A DNA stretch of 64,000 nt from Argonema galeatum A003/A1 (GTDB lineage: Bacteria; Cyanobacteriota; Cyanobacteriia; Cyanobacteriales; Aerosakkonemataceae). Location: positions 92,222 through 156,221 of the forward strand of contig NZ_JAIQZM010000014.1 of NCBI RefSeq assembly GCF_023333595.1, read 5' to 3'. The position numbers were made by a program, and so were the translations under genes. The notes under the pieces were generated by a model. The model was not told the DNA's origin, searched no databases, and was given only the letters and a program-made list of their open reading frames with translations. Below are positions 42,145-50,749 of this stretch, piece after piece (within the stretch, counting starts at the first letter, position 1; each line of letters opens with the position of its first letter).

Positions 42145-43188
42145 TTAAATCTCTTTGTTAATAGCCGTTTTAAGCCGTTCTAATTGTTCTACAATTGTTT
42201 CAAAATTAGGAGGATTTCCTAACATCATGCCCTGCATAGCTTGATAATCATTTCTAAGAGTTTCAAGCAATTTACCTTTTGGAACTAAATTAAAATATCC
42301 CGGTATCGCCTCCTCCAATTTCATCCAAGCTCTATTGAAAAAATCCTGAGTGTGCTGACGAACATCCTCTCTCAAATTTGGATCGGAAATTGCTTCTCGA
42401 CCCAGCTTTTGGTAAATCATCGCCACGTCATAATAATGACGAGAGATTCGTTGACGATCGATCGGTAAGCGTTCTTCATCTCTATGTCCACAAGACCAAC
42501 CATGCAAAATCATCACCTTATCCCAGAAAGTTCTCTCTGGCTTAATTGTGATAATATTGGGTACTGAAAAGTCCCAATCTGTAAGCGTACCGTTAATCAA
42601 AGCCTCGATCGCAAGTTTTTCGTGAGGATCGAGTGCTGAACGACCACCGCCTTCAAGTTTGACGCGAGGCTGAATATACGCAGCGCTAACCTCTGCAAAT
42701 AGGCTGGGATAATGAAATAGGAGCGTTGATTCATCTCGATCTTCTGTATCCCTTATTACCCTACACCCAGATACTACAGTCAAAGCTATAGTTTCTAAAT
42801 CTTCTCTCAACTTGTTACAAATATATTGAGAAGTGGCTTGCATTATACTTTCCGAACGGCGCTTTCGTTCCTTCCCAGATATTCCTGGTACTGCGGGATC
42901 TTTGCTTTCATCAAAACCGATATCCTCACGGAAGACTGTAAAATCAACATCTTCAGAGAAACGATCGATTAAGTTATATCCTTTTGACAGTGAAGTTCCA
43001 CCCTTGAAGAGAAGCCGAGGATGATCCTCATTCAAACCATTGTAGAGGATATCGAGGACTAAGCAAACCCAAAAGTCTTTTTCTACATAGCTTGGTCGAG
43101 TATCAAGGTTCTCGGCTTCAGCCTCAAATACATCCTTGCGATCTTGCTGAGATAATTCAAGAAAGCGTTTAAATTCTTGATTCATCAT
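42145..43188 (-). CDS. AbiEii/AbiGii-family nucleotidyltransferase toxin
   Basis: 347 residues, normal for the family. The polymerase-beta-like motif is LLFKGGTSLSKGYNLIDRFSEDVDF, with the Gly-Gly-Ser and Asp-x-Asp residues; EKDFWV precedes it and ERTFWDKVMILH follows. Relatives act in type IV toxin-antitoxin and abortive phage infection, and the MenT relatives nucleotidylate tRNA. It overlaps the AbiEi-like gene by 4 bases and is expressed second. Confidence 0.9.
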   Translation of the reverse strand: MMNQEFKRFLELSQQDRKDVFEAEAENLDTRPSYVEKDFWVCLVLDILYNGLNEDHPRLLFKGGTSLSKGYNLIDRFSEDVDFTVFREDIGFDESKDPAVPGISGKERKRRSESIMQATSQYICNKLREDLETIALTVVSGCRVIRDTEDRDESTLLFHYPSLFAEVSAAYIQPRVKLEGGGRSALDPHEKLAIEALINGTLTDWDFSVPNIITIKPERTFWDKVMILHGWSCGHRDEERLPIDRQRISRHYYDVAMIYQKLGREAISDPNLREDVRQHTQDFFNRAWMKLEEAIPGYFNLVPKGKLLETLRNDYQAMQGMMLGNPPNFETIVEQLERLKTAINKEI

Positions 43189-43808
43189 GCAGCAATGCTC
43201 ACACTCTGAGTAATGCTATCTACAATTCTCGCCATCCAAGAGGGCAAAAGATCTTTACCTTTGAGCAAGTCTTGTTTAACATCATCAGGCAAACGCGATC
43301 GCAAATTATTAATAACTTCCGTTCCAGAAGCTGCTTGTTTGCCAAGCCAATCTAGGGCTAAAACCACTGTTAACCCTGGGCGATCCAGCCACGACATTAA
43401 GTGCTTTTTGGCGTGTTTGAGATGAACAGTACAACCTCCCACTTTTAAGGTTCTTGTCGTACCATCAGTAAGATAAGCCATCTTAGCAGGAACAGCATTT
43501 GTCAAGCCTAAGCTATTCGCTGCAACAATGCCATCTGGCATAAACTTGATGTTATCTCGTCTTGCCAATGCTTTGATAGCAGCATCAACATTTGGTGGAG
43601 CCGGACGCTTTAAAATACTGCTCATGCGAGGAAAATCGTACAAACCTCTGCTTATACGCCGCAGTGAACCATCTTTAACTAAACGGGACAGTGCTTTATC
43701 TATAATGGTTCGACTACCAAGGTCGAGGAAATCACTAGGCGTAAAAACCCACCGACCGCGACCATATCCGCGAATCCGGTTCATAATTTTGTCTGCAATG
43801 CTAATCAT
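43185..43808 (-). CDS. AbiEi-like antitoxin/repressor (DUF6088)
   Basis: 207 residues. The N-terminal winged helix (FTPSDFLDLGSRTIIDKALSRL, GSLRRISRGLYDFPR) is typical of the AbiEi/DUF6088 antitoxins, which repress their own operon. The C-terminal half (PDGIVAANSLGLTNAVPAKM, YLTDG.TRTLKVG) is the antitoxin domain. First gene of the AbiE pair. Confidence 0.88.
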   Translation of the reverse strand: MISIADKIMNRIRGYGRGRWVFTPSDFLDLGSRTIIDKALSRLVKDGSLRRISRGLYDFPRMSSILKRPAPPNVDAAIKALARRDNIKFMPDGIVAANSLGLTNAVPAKMAYLTDGTTRTLKVGGCTVHLKHAKKHLMSWLDRPGLTVVLALDWLGKQAASGTEVINNLRSRLPDDVKQDLLKGKDLLPSWMARIVDSITQSVSIAA

Positions 43809-43839
43809 GGCTATTCTGCAATGGGTTATATTGTCTGAA

Positions 43840-43868
43840 ATTATAGCTTATTTTTCTGACATTAGTAT
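43840..43868 (-). promoter_or_regulatory. Probable AbiE promoter with repeated TCAGA motif
   Basis: On the minus strand a consensus TATAAT lies at 43840-43845, 31 bases before the ATG. It is flanked by TGTCAGAAA and TTTCAGACA, a near-inverted and direct TCAGA pair that could bind the AbiEi-like repressor. No clear -35 box is seen. Confidence 0.5.
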
Positions 43869-43918
43869 ACTGAAAACCGAACCACAGCAAGCACTTAGCT
43901 TATGCAGAGGTCAAACGA

Positions 43919-44191
43919 ATGGCAGTCGGGCAACCCCGCTATAGCAAAGAAGAATTTGCCCAACGCGGCGATCTGATCTACGAAACTCAAATCCGCCCCT
44001 TAGTTGAAGCAAGCGATCGTGGCAAAATTGTAGCGATCGACATCGAAACCGGAGCTTTTGAAATTGATGCAAGTGAAATAGCTGCCTGCTTACGCCTCGA
44101 AGCGCATCACCCAGACGCTCAAATCTGGATTGTCCGCATCGGTTCCCGCTATGTACGTCGATTCGGTGAACGCACGAAAAGATCTGTATGA
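43919..44191 (+). CDS. Small conserved cyanobacterial protein
   Basis: 90 residues. GKIVAIDIETGAFEIDASEIAA, then HPDAQIWIVRIGSRYVRRFG is a pattern I know from small cyanobacterial proteins encoded just before a clan AA aspartic protease. The remnant of such a protease begins at its stop codon. Function unknown. Confidence 0.72.
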   Translation: MAVGQPRYSKEEFAQRGDLIYETQIRPLVEASDRGKIVAIDIETGAFEIDASEIAACLRLEAHHPDAQIWIVRIGSRYVRRFGERTKRSV

Positions 44192-44259
44192 TAACTGGAA
44201 TCGTTAATGCAGACTTTGAACCTATTATTCCAATTTCAATGTCAATCTTAAAATCGTAG
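44188..44259 (+). pseudogene. Clan AA aspartic protease, N-terminal remnant
   Basis: The frame MITGIVNADFEPIIPISMS, starting with ATGA overlap, matches the first residues of the small retropepsin-like proteins (MIxGxVNxxxEPxI), then meets a stop after 23 residues; the DTGxxG catalytic region is missing. A truncated gene. Confidence 0.7.
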
Positions 44260-44363
44260 CTTAAAATATAACTACTTTGGATGGTGATCGCCTATTCTTA
44301 AAGCCCCTGTGCCCCTCGGCTGCTTTTGTTCGTAAGCAATTTATTCTGAAGTTACAAAAGTCC

Positions 44364-44576
44364 TTAAACCGCTGAAGATCCATAAGGACATTGAAAATTC
44401 TTTCCAAAACCTTGATGTGTACTAGGAGGCGAATTTGATGGTTCGTTAGTCTCGCAAATTTTATCTGTAACCGATTCGTCTTGGATAGAAACTGCGCCCA
44501 TATAACTTTTTAATCCAGGCTTTTTAGCTGTAGCTGTTATAGCAGTCGCCAAGGCGCTTAGTGCATTTTTGCTCAT
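44364..44576 (-). CDS. Possible small peptide, unknown
   Basis: 70 residues: SKNALSALATAITATAKKPG, a Ser/Asp/Glu-rich middle, and a C-terminus GFGKNFQCPYGSSAV. The helical leader-like N-terminus and short tail faintly resemble a precursor peptide, but there is no modification enzyme nearby and no clear Shine-Dalgarno. It may be non-coding. The surrounding 44260-44769 shows nothing else. Confidence 0.35.
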   Translation of the reverse strand: MSKNALSALATAITATAKKPGLKSYMGAVSIQDESVTDKICETNEPSNSPPSTHQGFGKNFQCPYGSSAV

Positions 44577-44769
44577 TCAGCGGAGTTAAAATGCAATGAC
44601 AAAGTGGGCATTTCGACTTCGCTCAATGACTTAAGCGCCAAGGCGGTTGCTATACTAGAGCTTTAGTTTTATCTGCCCAGACAATTTCATAGTCATAATC
44701 TTCAGTTCTTGACTCAATATTTAATTTCAAATTGCTATCAATTTTGGCACAGATCACTCGGTTAAAGCA

Positions 44770-46626
44770 CTACCAAGGGCTACCAATCATCGTAAAAGCT
44801 GCCCAATAAAAAGGATGCTTGAAATCTCTCGCCTGTGCCGCTGCGAGTTTAGCTGGCAGAGACATCCCACCTCTGAGCATTGGCCCGCGCAATTGACCAC
44901 CTTCCAAGCGCACATCTCCCCGCAGCATACCTATCTGCGCCTGCCTCAACGCCTCAGCTTTGATCGGCACTACCCTTAAGTGCTGATAAAACTCAGTCAT
45001 CAGCGCCAAAGTTCCCTCATCGCTAACACTCCACAAACTAGCCAGCACCGTCTTAACACCGCTGTTAACTGCCAAACCCGCAAATCCCATCTCCGCATCT
45101 TTATCTCCCACCGCCGTGCGACAGGCACTCAATACCAACAGATCCACTGGCGGATTATTCCACTGCATTTGCCTCATTCGATCCAGTGTCAGTTTAGAAT
45201 CCCAAAACTGAATGTAAGAGTTTCCCGGTGCGCCAGACTTGAACTCCGCATGAGTTGCTAAGTGAACAATTCCAAACCGCTGCGAAGCGCGTTGCGCCCT
45301 TAAATTATCTAAAGTAAATTCTTGATTTAAAAACTGTTTCCCTTGCCAAGAACCAGGCCAAAGCACACCTGAAAGATCCTCCATAATAGCTGCTAATTCC
45401 ACAGGAACAGCAGCCAAGGGAGCTTGTTCTTTAAATTCCGACGCTCCCATTGCCAATACAGGCGAATTCTTAATATCCCTGTACAGCGTATCGGTCATAT
45501 TGAAAGCAGGGATAAGTGCGATGCTGTACTTTTCTACCAAAAACTTTTGGCCATCATGCAATGCTGCCAGCGGTATGCTACGCAGACCGCCACCCATGCA
45601 AAAGATGATAGTATCAATTTTATTATTTTGCAGATCGGCATCCAAAGGTGCGATTATCCACTTATACAATTGTCCAGCTGGAGCCAAGTAACTGGTCGTA
45701 TTTAATTTTGTCAGATCTGTGATTTCTTGAGTGAACTGTTTCGTTGCATTTCCCAGTGCCAAGCGATTAGCTTCTGCTATGCTCTTACGAATAGTTTTAC
45801 CCCCAGGAAGGACTAATACCAATTCCAGCTTGTTCGGTGTTGGAACCGCGTAGATAAGCGCAGGTTTTTTCCCTGTTTCTGTAGCGAGTTTTGCCAAAGT
45901 TTCTCCTATCTCAGGAGCGCCCCTGGAAGTGTCAGATAGATTGGCTTTAAAGTAATTCTCATAATCCTTTTCCCAGCTTTGCTCGATCGCTGTCACAGCC
46001 TCAGTCGAGGACTTCACTTTGTCAAGGCTTTCCCCCAACGTAGGAGTTGCACCCGATCGCACTGGCGCTTTTTCTGGGCTGACTTCAGAGATGGGGGTAA
46101 TACCTGCTTCGACTGGAGTTTTGCTTAGGTAATCTTTTATATCAATGTAGATCGGCTGTTGCGTAACTTGGGTCTCGCCTCTGGTAATTGGAACTGCCGT
46201 AGTGCCAACGCGGACATCCAATAGCTCTTGCAAAACTTGGTTGGGATCGTCCGTATTCTCAAGAGTAAATAACACCTCGCTGCAACCACTGCCAGGACTT
46301 TTAGCAACGCACACTACAGGTTGGCGGTTTATCATCCCAGTGGTAATGTAATTGAGCGTTCCATTGTCGTAGTAAGTCTGAAATCTCTTAGAAACTTCGA
46401 CACAGCGACTTGAGGGGGTATAACCCGCACCGCTAAAATAAGTGGAAACCCATCGAATTACCGGGATGTCTCCCCGCGAGGTGCGCGCAACCGTGGCTGG
46501 AGTATCCTTTCTTGCACCGCAGAAGAAGTTTGCGCTTTCAGCAGAACCAGTCTGAGTGGTGGTAGCCGTACAACCCAGCGCAAATGCAAAGGCAGTAAAT
46601 GTTTGAACAACTAACTTAATTTTCAT
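44770..46626 (-). CDS. COP23-domain / CHAT protease fusion, exported
   Basis: 618 residues from ATG at 46626 (a GTG at 46629 precedes it). A signal peptide ends in FALGC, a possible lipobox. Residues ~30-150 match COP23 (FFCGARKDTPATVARTSRG, RWVSTYF, SSRCVEVSKRFQ, VCVAKSPGSGC). Residues ~235-618 are a CHAT caspase-like domain with His in VHLATHAEF and Cys in LVLSACRTAVG. Such fusions occur widely in cyanobacteria; the substrate is unknown. CHAT proteases can act as separase- or gasdermin-type executioners. Single gene. Confidence 0.87.
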   Translation of the reverse strand: MKIKLVVQTFTAFAFALGCTATTTQTGSAESANFFCGARKDTPATVARTSRGDIPVIRWVSTYFSGAGYTPSSRCVEVSKRFQTYYDNGTLNYITTGMINRQPVVCVAKSPGSGCSEVLFTLENTDDPNQVLQELLDVRVGTTAVPITRGETQVTQQPIYIDIKDYLSKTPVEAGITPISEVSPEKAPVRSGATPTLGESLDKVKSSTEAVTAIEQSWEKDYENYFKANLSDTSRGAPEIGETLAKLATETGKKPALIYAVPTPNKLELVLVLPGGKTIRKSIAEANRLALGNATKQFTQEITDLTKLNTTSYLAPAGQLYKWIIAPLDADLQNNKIDTIIFCMGGGLRSIPLAALHDGQKFLVEKYSIALIPAFNMTDTLYRDIKNSPVLAMGASEFKEQAPLAAVPVELAAIMEDLSGVLWPGSWQGKQFLNQEFTLDNLRAQRASQRFGIVHLATHAEFKSGAPGNSYIQFWDSKLTLDRMRQMQWNNPPVDLLVLSACRTAVGDKDAEMGFAGLAVNSGVKTVLASLWSVSDEGTLALMTEFYQHLRVVPIKAEALRQAQIGMLRGDVRLEGGQLRGPMLRGGMSLPAKLAAAQARDFKHPFYWAAFTMIGSPW

Positions 46627-46740
46627 CACGGATATTTAAGCTCCTCAAATTGTGGCTTCGAGGATGATATGCGTCCCCGGTAGTGGAAGGAAGCTAGAGG
46701 CCCTAAAACCCAAAGTTGGTTTCACTGCGATCGCAATGCG

Positions 46741-46850
46741 CTGGGCTACCACCCCACCCCCAACCCCTCCCCGCAACAGGGAGGGGACAAATTCTTCACC
46801 CTCTCCTCTGGAGGAGAGGGGGGTTAGGGGGGTGAGGTTTTTCCCGGCGA
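46741..46850. repeat. Dispersed C/G-rich palindromic repeats
   Basis: CCCCTCCCCGCAACAGGGAGGGG and CCCTCTCCTCTGGAGGAGAGGGGGG hairpins; the first also occurs at 32010-32042 after the lectin gene, and related sequence is inserted in the NRPS methyltransferase linker. It fills much of the gap between 46630 and 46946. Confidence 0.75.
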
Positions 46851-46946
46851 TATTTGGTAGCAATGCGCGAACTAACCACAGACGTATTTCGCACGAGGAT
46901 GAAAAAGTTAATCGGCTGTTTTAAATCTAATTAGATCACCTAGAAG

Positions 46947-47141
46947 CTAAATCTCTCTAATGAGGGATTTCAATCTGCTGTCTTTCGATAAGGCAGGGAT
47001 GACAACAGCGTCTGCATATTCGCGATCGCGGATTGTTGCGGTGTTGGGCAACATTACTATAGTACCGGACTCCCAGGCGAAGCGCTCAGTGCGATCGCCT
47101 AGCTGGGCGATCGTTAGGTAATTAAGCGGAAACGAAATCAC
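46947..47141 (-). CDS. Possible small protein, unknown
   Basis: 64 residues beginning ISFPLNYLTIAQLGDRTERF. The start codon is GTG with an AGGTGG stretch just upstream. No family recognised and composition is not strongly gene-like. Reported only because nothing else occupies 46851-47349. Confidence 0.3.
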   Translation of the reverse strand: MISFPLNYLTIAQLGDRTERFAWESGTIVMLPNTATIRDREYADAVVIPALSKDSRLKSLIREI

Positions 47142-47349
47142 CCCACCTCAAAGCTTTCAGTAAATTCCTCAGTTTATCCTGAACGACAAAATCCCTCGTT
47201 GAAAGACATTGATATAGATACAAGCTCTCCGAGTTTCTACATAACTAGCCCAGCGTTTACCCTCTGATGGCGTCTTCTGCCAGCTGAGCAGATTTGATGC
47301 GCTGCTTCGTCTGGTTCTGAGAAATCTGGGGAATCAATACAGGGGTCGT

Positions 47350-48738
47350 ATGCCAAGAGTAGTGTTGAAAACAGAAGCGAGTCACCCAATGCTGGGTAAT
47401 TTACTGGAAGAACGTTACCAAATTATTCAAGTTCTCAATGCCGGAACATTTGGGCGAAGTTACATTGCCGAAGATATATTATCACCAGGCAGACCCAAAT
47501 GTGTCATCAAGCATATCAAACCCGCCAGTAACGACGCCAACTTCTTGGCAAGCGTTAGGCGTCAGTTCCTCAGCGAAGCAGACACCTTGAAACGGCTGGG
47601 CACAAACGATCGCATTCCCCAGCTGTTGACTTCCTTTGAAGACGATCGCGGATTCTACTTGGTGCAAGAATTCTTTCAAGGACAGCCGCTTTCCGCCCTA
47701 CTGCCGACCAGCCAACGCTGCGGCAAACGCTGGAAGGAAAATCAAGTTATCCAACTGCTACAAGAAGTCTTAAGTATCCTAGAATTTGTTCACACTCAAG
47801 GCGTTATCCATTGCGATATCAAGCCGAACAATATAATTAAACGTGCTAACGATGGCAAATTTTCTTTGATTGAATTTGGCGCACTTCAGCCAGTGCGGAC
47901 GCCATCTGTCCAGCAAGAACAGCTAGATGCTACTTTTTCTCTTCAACCAGCAGGGTACGTACCGCCAGAACAGCTCGCATATCAGCCACATCCTAATAGC
48001 GATATTTACGCGCTAGGTACGATCGCTATTCAAGCACTGACGGGACTTTCTCCAGCGCAGTTACAAGCAGATTCCAATCAAACAAGCTGGCATCAACAAG
48101 TGCAAGTTTGCGATCGACTGGTTTCTGTACTTAACCAAATGGTACGCTCTGACTACAGAGTACGCTATCAAACTGCAACAGAGGCTCTGCAAGCACTCCA
48201 GAATGCGGTCGGAGCGAATCGCGAGTTAGAAGTCCCGCAGAACAGTCTAAATGCGATCGCTCTCCAGACGCCAGACATCTCGTTAAATTCGATCGGGCCG
48301 GATTCAGAAACCGCAACCCAGGAGTCCGACCCAATTGAAGATTTAGCTCAAAACTCTTTCTCTGAATCTTCACCTTTAGAATATCTCGCCTTTGCGATAC
48401 CGGAAACAGAAGTTTCTGACGCGATCGCCATCCCAGATCGTACAGCAAATCTACCAAAAACACCAGCTAAGCCCGACAAAAGCAAGCCTGTTTCTAAAGC
48501 CCGCAAAAAAATATCCCCTATGATGACGGCATTTGGGATTGGCATGGCCGTTAATGCGTTAGTCATGTTGGTGGGCTCCTTTTATATATCCCAACCTGAC
48601 CCTACTCAGTATAAACAAGTCGATCGATTCATTGACCAAGTGCAGTGGGAGGAAGGAGCTAAAAAAGTCTGTCAAATTCCTCGGATCTGTTTTTGGCAAA
48701 AGAGCGATCGACCTACTGTCCAGCAAGAAAAAATCTAA
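47350..48738 (+). CDS. Ser/Thr protein kinase-like protein, degenerate DFG, truncated
   Basis: 462 residues. The kinase domain spans ~20-285: P-loop LNAGTFGRSYIA, ATP lysine in KCVIKHIKP, catalytic loop HCDIKPNNII (His154, Asp156). The Mg-binding DFG reads EFG (Glu175), a change seen in weak or pseudo-kinases. A disordered linker (~290-390) and one membrane helix (MMTAFGIGMAVNALVMLVGSF) follow. After the stop at 48738 the same frame continues with TPR-like residues, so the ancestral protein was longer. Known relatives are membrane-anchored cyanobacterial kinases with C-terminal sensor repeats. Confidence 0.82.
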   Translation: MPRVVLKTEASHPMLGNLLEERYQIIQVLNAGTFGRSYIAEDILSPGRPKCVIKHIKPASNDANFLASVRRQFLSEADTLKRLGTNDRIPQLLTSFEDDRGFYLVQEFFQGQPLSALLPTSQRCGKRWKENQVIQLLQEVLSILEFVHTQGVIHCDIKPNNIIKRANDGKFSLIEFGALQPVRTPSVQQEQLDATFSLQPAGYVPPEQLAYQPHPNSDIYALGTIAIQALTGLSPAQLQADSNQTSWHQQVQVCDRLVSVLNQMVRSDYRVRYQTATEALQALQNAVGANRELEVPQNSLNAIALQTPDISLNSIGPDSETATQESDPIEDLAQNSFSESSPLEYLAFAIPETEVSDAIAIPDRTANLPKTPAKPDKSKPVSKARKKISPMMTAFGIGMAVNALVMLVGSFYISQPDPTQYKQVDRFIDQVQWEEGAKKVCQIPRICFWQKSDRPTVQQEKI

Positions 48739-48822
48739 AGTCCAGTGGAAGCTTACGAATTGCAGAAAAAAGCCTTTGCTCTAGGCGAAGATGGAGATTT
48801 TGCCGCAGCTTTGAAATATAGC
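48739..48822 (+). pseudogene. In-frame remnant of the kinase C-terminus (TPR-like)
   Basis: Directly after the kinase stop the frame reads SPVEAYELQKKAFALGEDGD followed by FAAALKYS and a stop. AY.LQ.KAF.LG..GDF..AL is the beginning of a tetratricopeptide helix pair. A heptamer tandem repeat starts seven bases later, so the rest was probably lost. Confidence 0.65.
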
Positions 48823-48828
48823 TAGTGC

Positions 48829-48909
48829 CAGTTGTCAGTTGTCAGTTGTCAGTTGTCAGTTGTCAGTTGTCAGTTGTCAGTTGTCAGTTGTCAGTTGTCA
48901 GTTGTCAGT
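48829..48909. repeat. Heptamer tandem repeat (CAGTTGT), about 11.5 copies
   Basis: Uninterrupted CAGTTGT units, a short tandemly repeated repetitive sequence of the kind common in filamentous cyanobacteria. The remaining gap to 49269 holds no recognised gene. Confidence 0.95.
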
Positions 48910-49269
48910 GGTAAAAATCAATATTTCCAGAGCAATCATTGGCAATTTTTAGTGGTGAGTTATTTCCGCCATCCTGCACTAGGGACTAGGGGAAGAAGGG
49001 TTTAGAATCAAGGGCTTCGCCGTGATAGCTCAGCCGAACGGTTTGGTGAAATTCAGAATGTCCTAATTGACTTTCATCGGTTGCTATATGTAGCGGCAAA
49101 GCCAATGTTTGCGACAATTAATTGGTTATATGCAAAGTTTTTTTTCGGCAAATACTAGGACTTACCCCTTTTTCATTTTTAATGATAGTGAAAGCCTCAA
49201 GGGTATGGCGATCGCAATGTATTCATCTATACAAAATTCCCAGAAATCAATCTTTTTTAAATAAAATTA

Positions 49270-50748
49270 TTAAACGTCTATAGGTAACTCAACCCCAGGA
49301 TTGGACGAAACATCTTCCTGTTGAGCGGCACTTATCGCACTCCTTCGTGCTTCTATAATTTGACCGACCTGGCGGGCAAAGCTGGGTTGACGTTCTATCA
49401 TCTTATTGACAGCATCTGAAAAGATGACAATAACTTGCAAATCGTCAATAGCGGCGATCGATACTGGACTCGGTTCCCCACTAAAGAGTGTCATCTCGCC
49501 AAAGAACTCACCCAGGGAGAGAGCCATGACCTCCTGCTCCTTGTCAAAGTCGTTCGTGATAGTGATTACAGCCTGACCGGCGATGATAATGTACAAGGCA
49601 TTACTGCGATCGCCCTGCCGGATAACCGTCTCTCCGGCACCAAATTTCTGTACAACGGTTCCCTTAGTTAGGTCAGCCAAGCTCTCCTGTTCTCTAGCTA
49701 GGGGCATAAAGCTAGGAATTGAGTGCAGGTTTTTTGCCAACATATTTGAAGGGCTATCTGTCTTGGTCGGCGGTTGCGTGGAATATTCATATTGATACTG
49801 ATGGAGCGAGAGGTTGTTTCGCTGCGCTGCGTACCAGACTCGCGTCATAAAGCTGTCAAGTATGTGTCCCACATCCTCAAAGTTTTCTACAAAAAACTCC
49901 ACCTCGTAGCTAATTGCAGTTTGATCGTAGGATTTAGTTGTAACTTCTGGCTCCGGTTCGGCCAATACTCCTGGTGTAGCCAAAACTATACTTTTTAGCA
50001 CCTGCTTGACCAAGTTGGGGGGACTCTCGTAGGAGAAGCTAACACTGATGGTTTGGTTGTAAAGGCCGTCTGGTTGGCTGTAATTCCAGATTACTTCTTT
50101 GCCAATAAACTGATGAGGAACGACAACCACCTGGCGCTGGGATGTGAGCAGGCGAACAGAGCGCCAATTGATGTCAATCACTCGACCTTCGATATCTCCA
50201 ACGCGCAACCAATCGCCTACCGTGAAGGGGCGCTCGAAAAGAAGCGCAACGCCAGACATGATACTGCCCAATGTGTCCTGAAGCGCCAAACCGATCACAA
50301 TCGAGCTAACGCCTAAAGCAGTAGCCAGACCTGCCAGATCGGCACCCCACACTGCCGCCAGCACGATCGCGCTTCCCGCCAGCACCAAAAACAGTCTAGC
50401 GAGATCGATCAGCAGTTTGGGCATTCGTGCCCGCCATGTATTTGCGTCAGCGTCTTCAAATAAGACTGCATTAATCAGGGAGAGAGAGGCGTGGATAACG
50501 GATAACCAGAACAGCGTTTCGATAATCTTTACAAAATTCCCGCGACCGTCCAGGTTAACGACATGATTAACGAACAGCATGAACACCAAAACGGGTAGGA
50601 CGAGGTTCCTTACGAGTATCAATGTCGCTGCGATCGGCTTACCGTGCCTTTCTAGATGATGAATAGCCTCTCCCAGCATAATTACCAGGAGCGGGAACCC
50701 AAAGCCTATTGTTATCGCCCAAATCAACCATTCGGAGTTTGCGCTCAT
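49270..50748 (-). CDS. MscS-family channel with C-terminal cyclic-nucleotide-binding domain
   Basis: 492 residues. Four hydrophobic segments (about 7-27, 42-62, 77-97, 113-165); the last is the pore helix with ATALGVSSIVIGLALQDTLG, typical of MscS. A beta domain follows (FTVGDWLRVGDIEGRVIDINWRSV). Residues ~370-480 are a cNMP-binding fold (VIRQGDRSNALYIIIAGQ; LGEFFGEMTLFSGEPSPVSIAA). Inner-membrane location. The nucleotide cyclase gene ends one base upstream, so ligand and channel appear co-expressed. This fits a cyclic-nucleotide-gated mechanosensitive-like channel. Confidence 0.9.
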   Translation of the reverse strand: MSANSEWLIWAITIGFGFPLLVIMLGEAIHHLERHGKPIAATLILVRNLVLPVLVFMLFVNHVVNLDGRGNFVKIIETLFWLSVIHASLSLINAVLFEDADANTWRARMPKLLIDLARLFLVLAGSAIVLAAVWGADLAGLATALGVSSIVIGLALQDTLGSIMSGVALLFERPFTVGDWLRVGDIEGRVIDINWRSVRLLTSQRQVVVVPHQFIGKEVIWNYSQPDGLYNQTISVSFSYESPPNLVKQVLKSIVLATPGVLAEPEPEVTTKSYDQTAISYEVEFFVENFEDVGHILDSFMTRVWYAAQRNNLSLHQYQYEYSTQPPTKTDSPSNMLAKNLHSIPSFMPLAREQESLADLTKGTVVQKFGAGETVIRQGDRSNALYIIIAGQAVITITNDFDKEQEVMALSLGEFFGEMTLFSGEPSPVSIAAIDDLQVIVIFSDAVNKMIERQPSFARQVGQIIEARRSAISAAQQEDVSSNPGVELPIDV

Positions 50749-50749
50749 A

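Noticed and set aside
46652..46924. Plus-strand ORF upstream of the COP23-CHAT gene
   Set aside because: Mostly translated C/G-rich palindromic repeats.
48829..48909. CRISPR-like array
   Set aside because: The unit is an uninterrupted 7-base repeat with no spacers.
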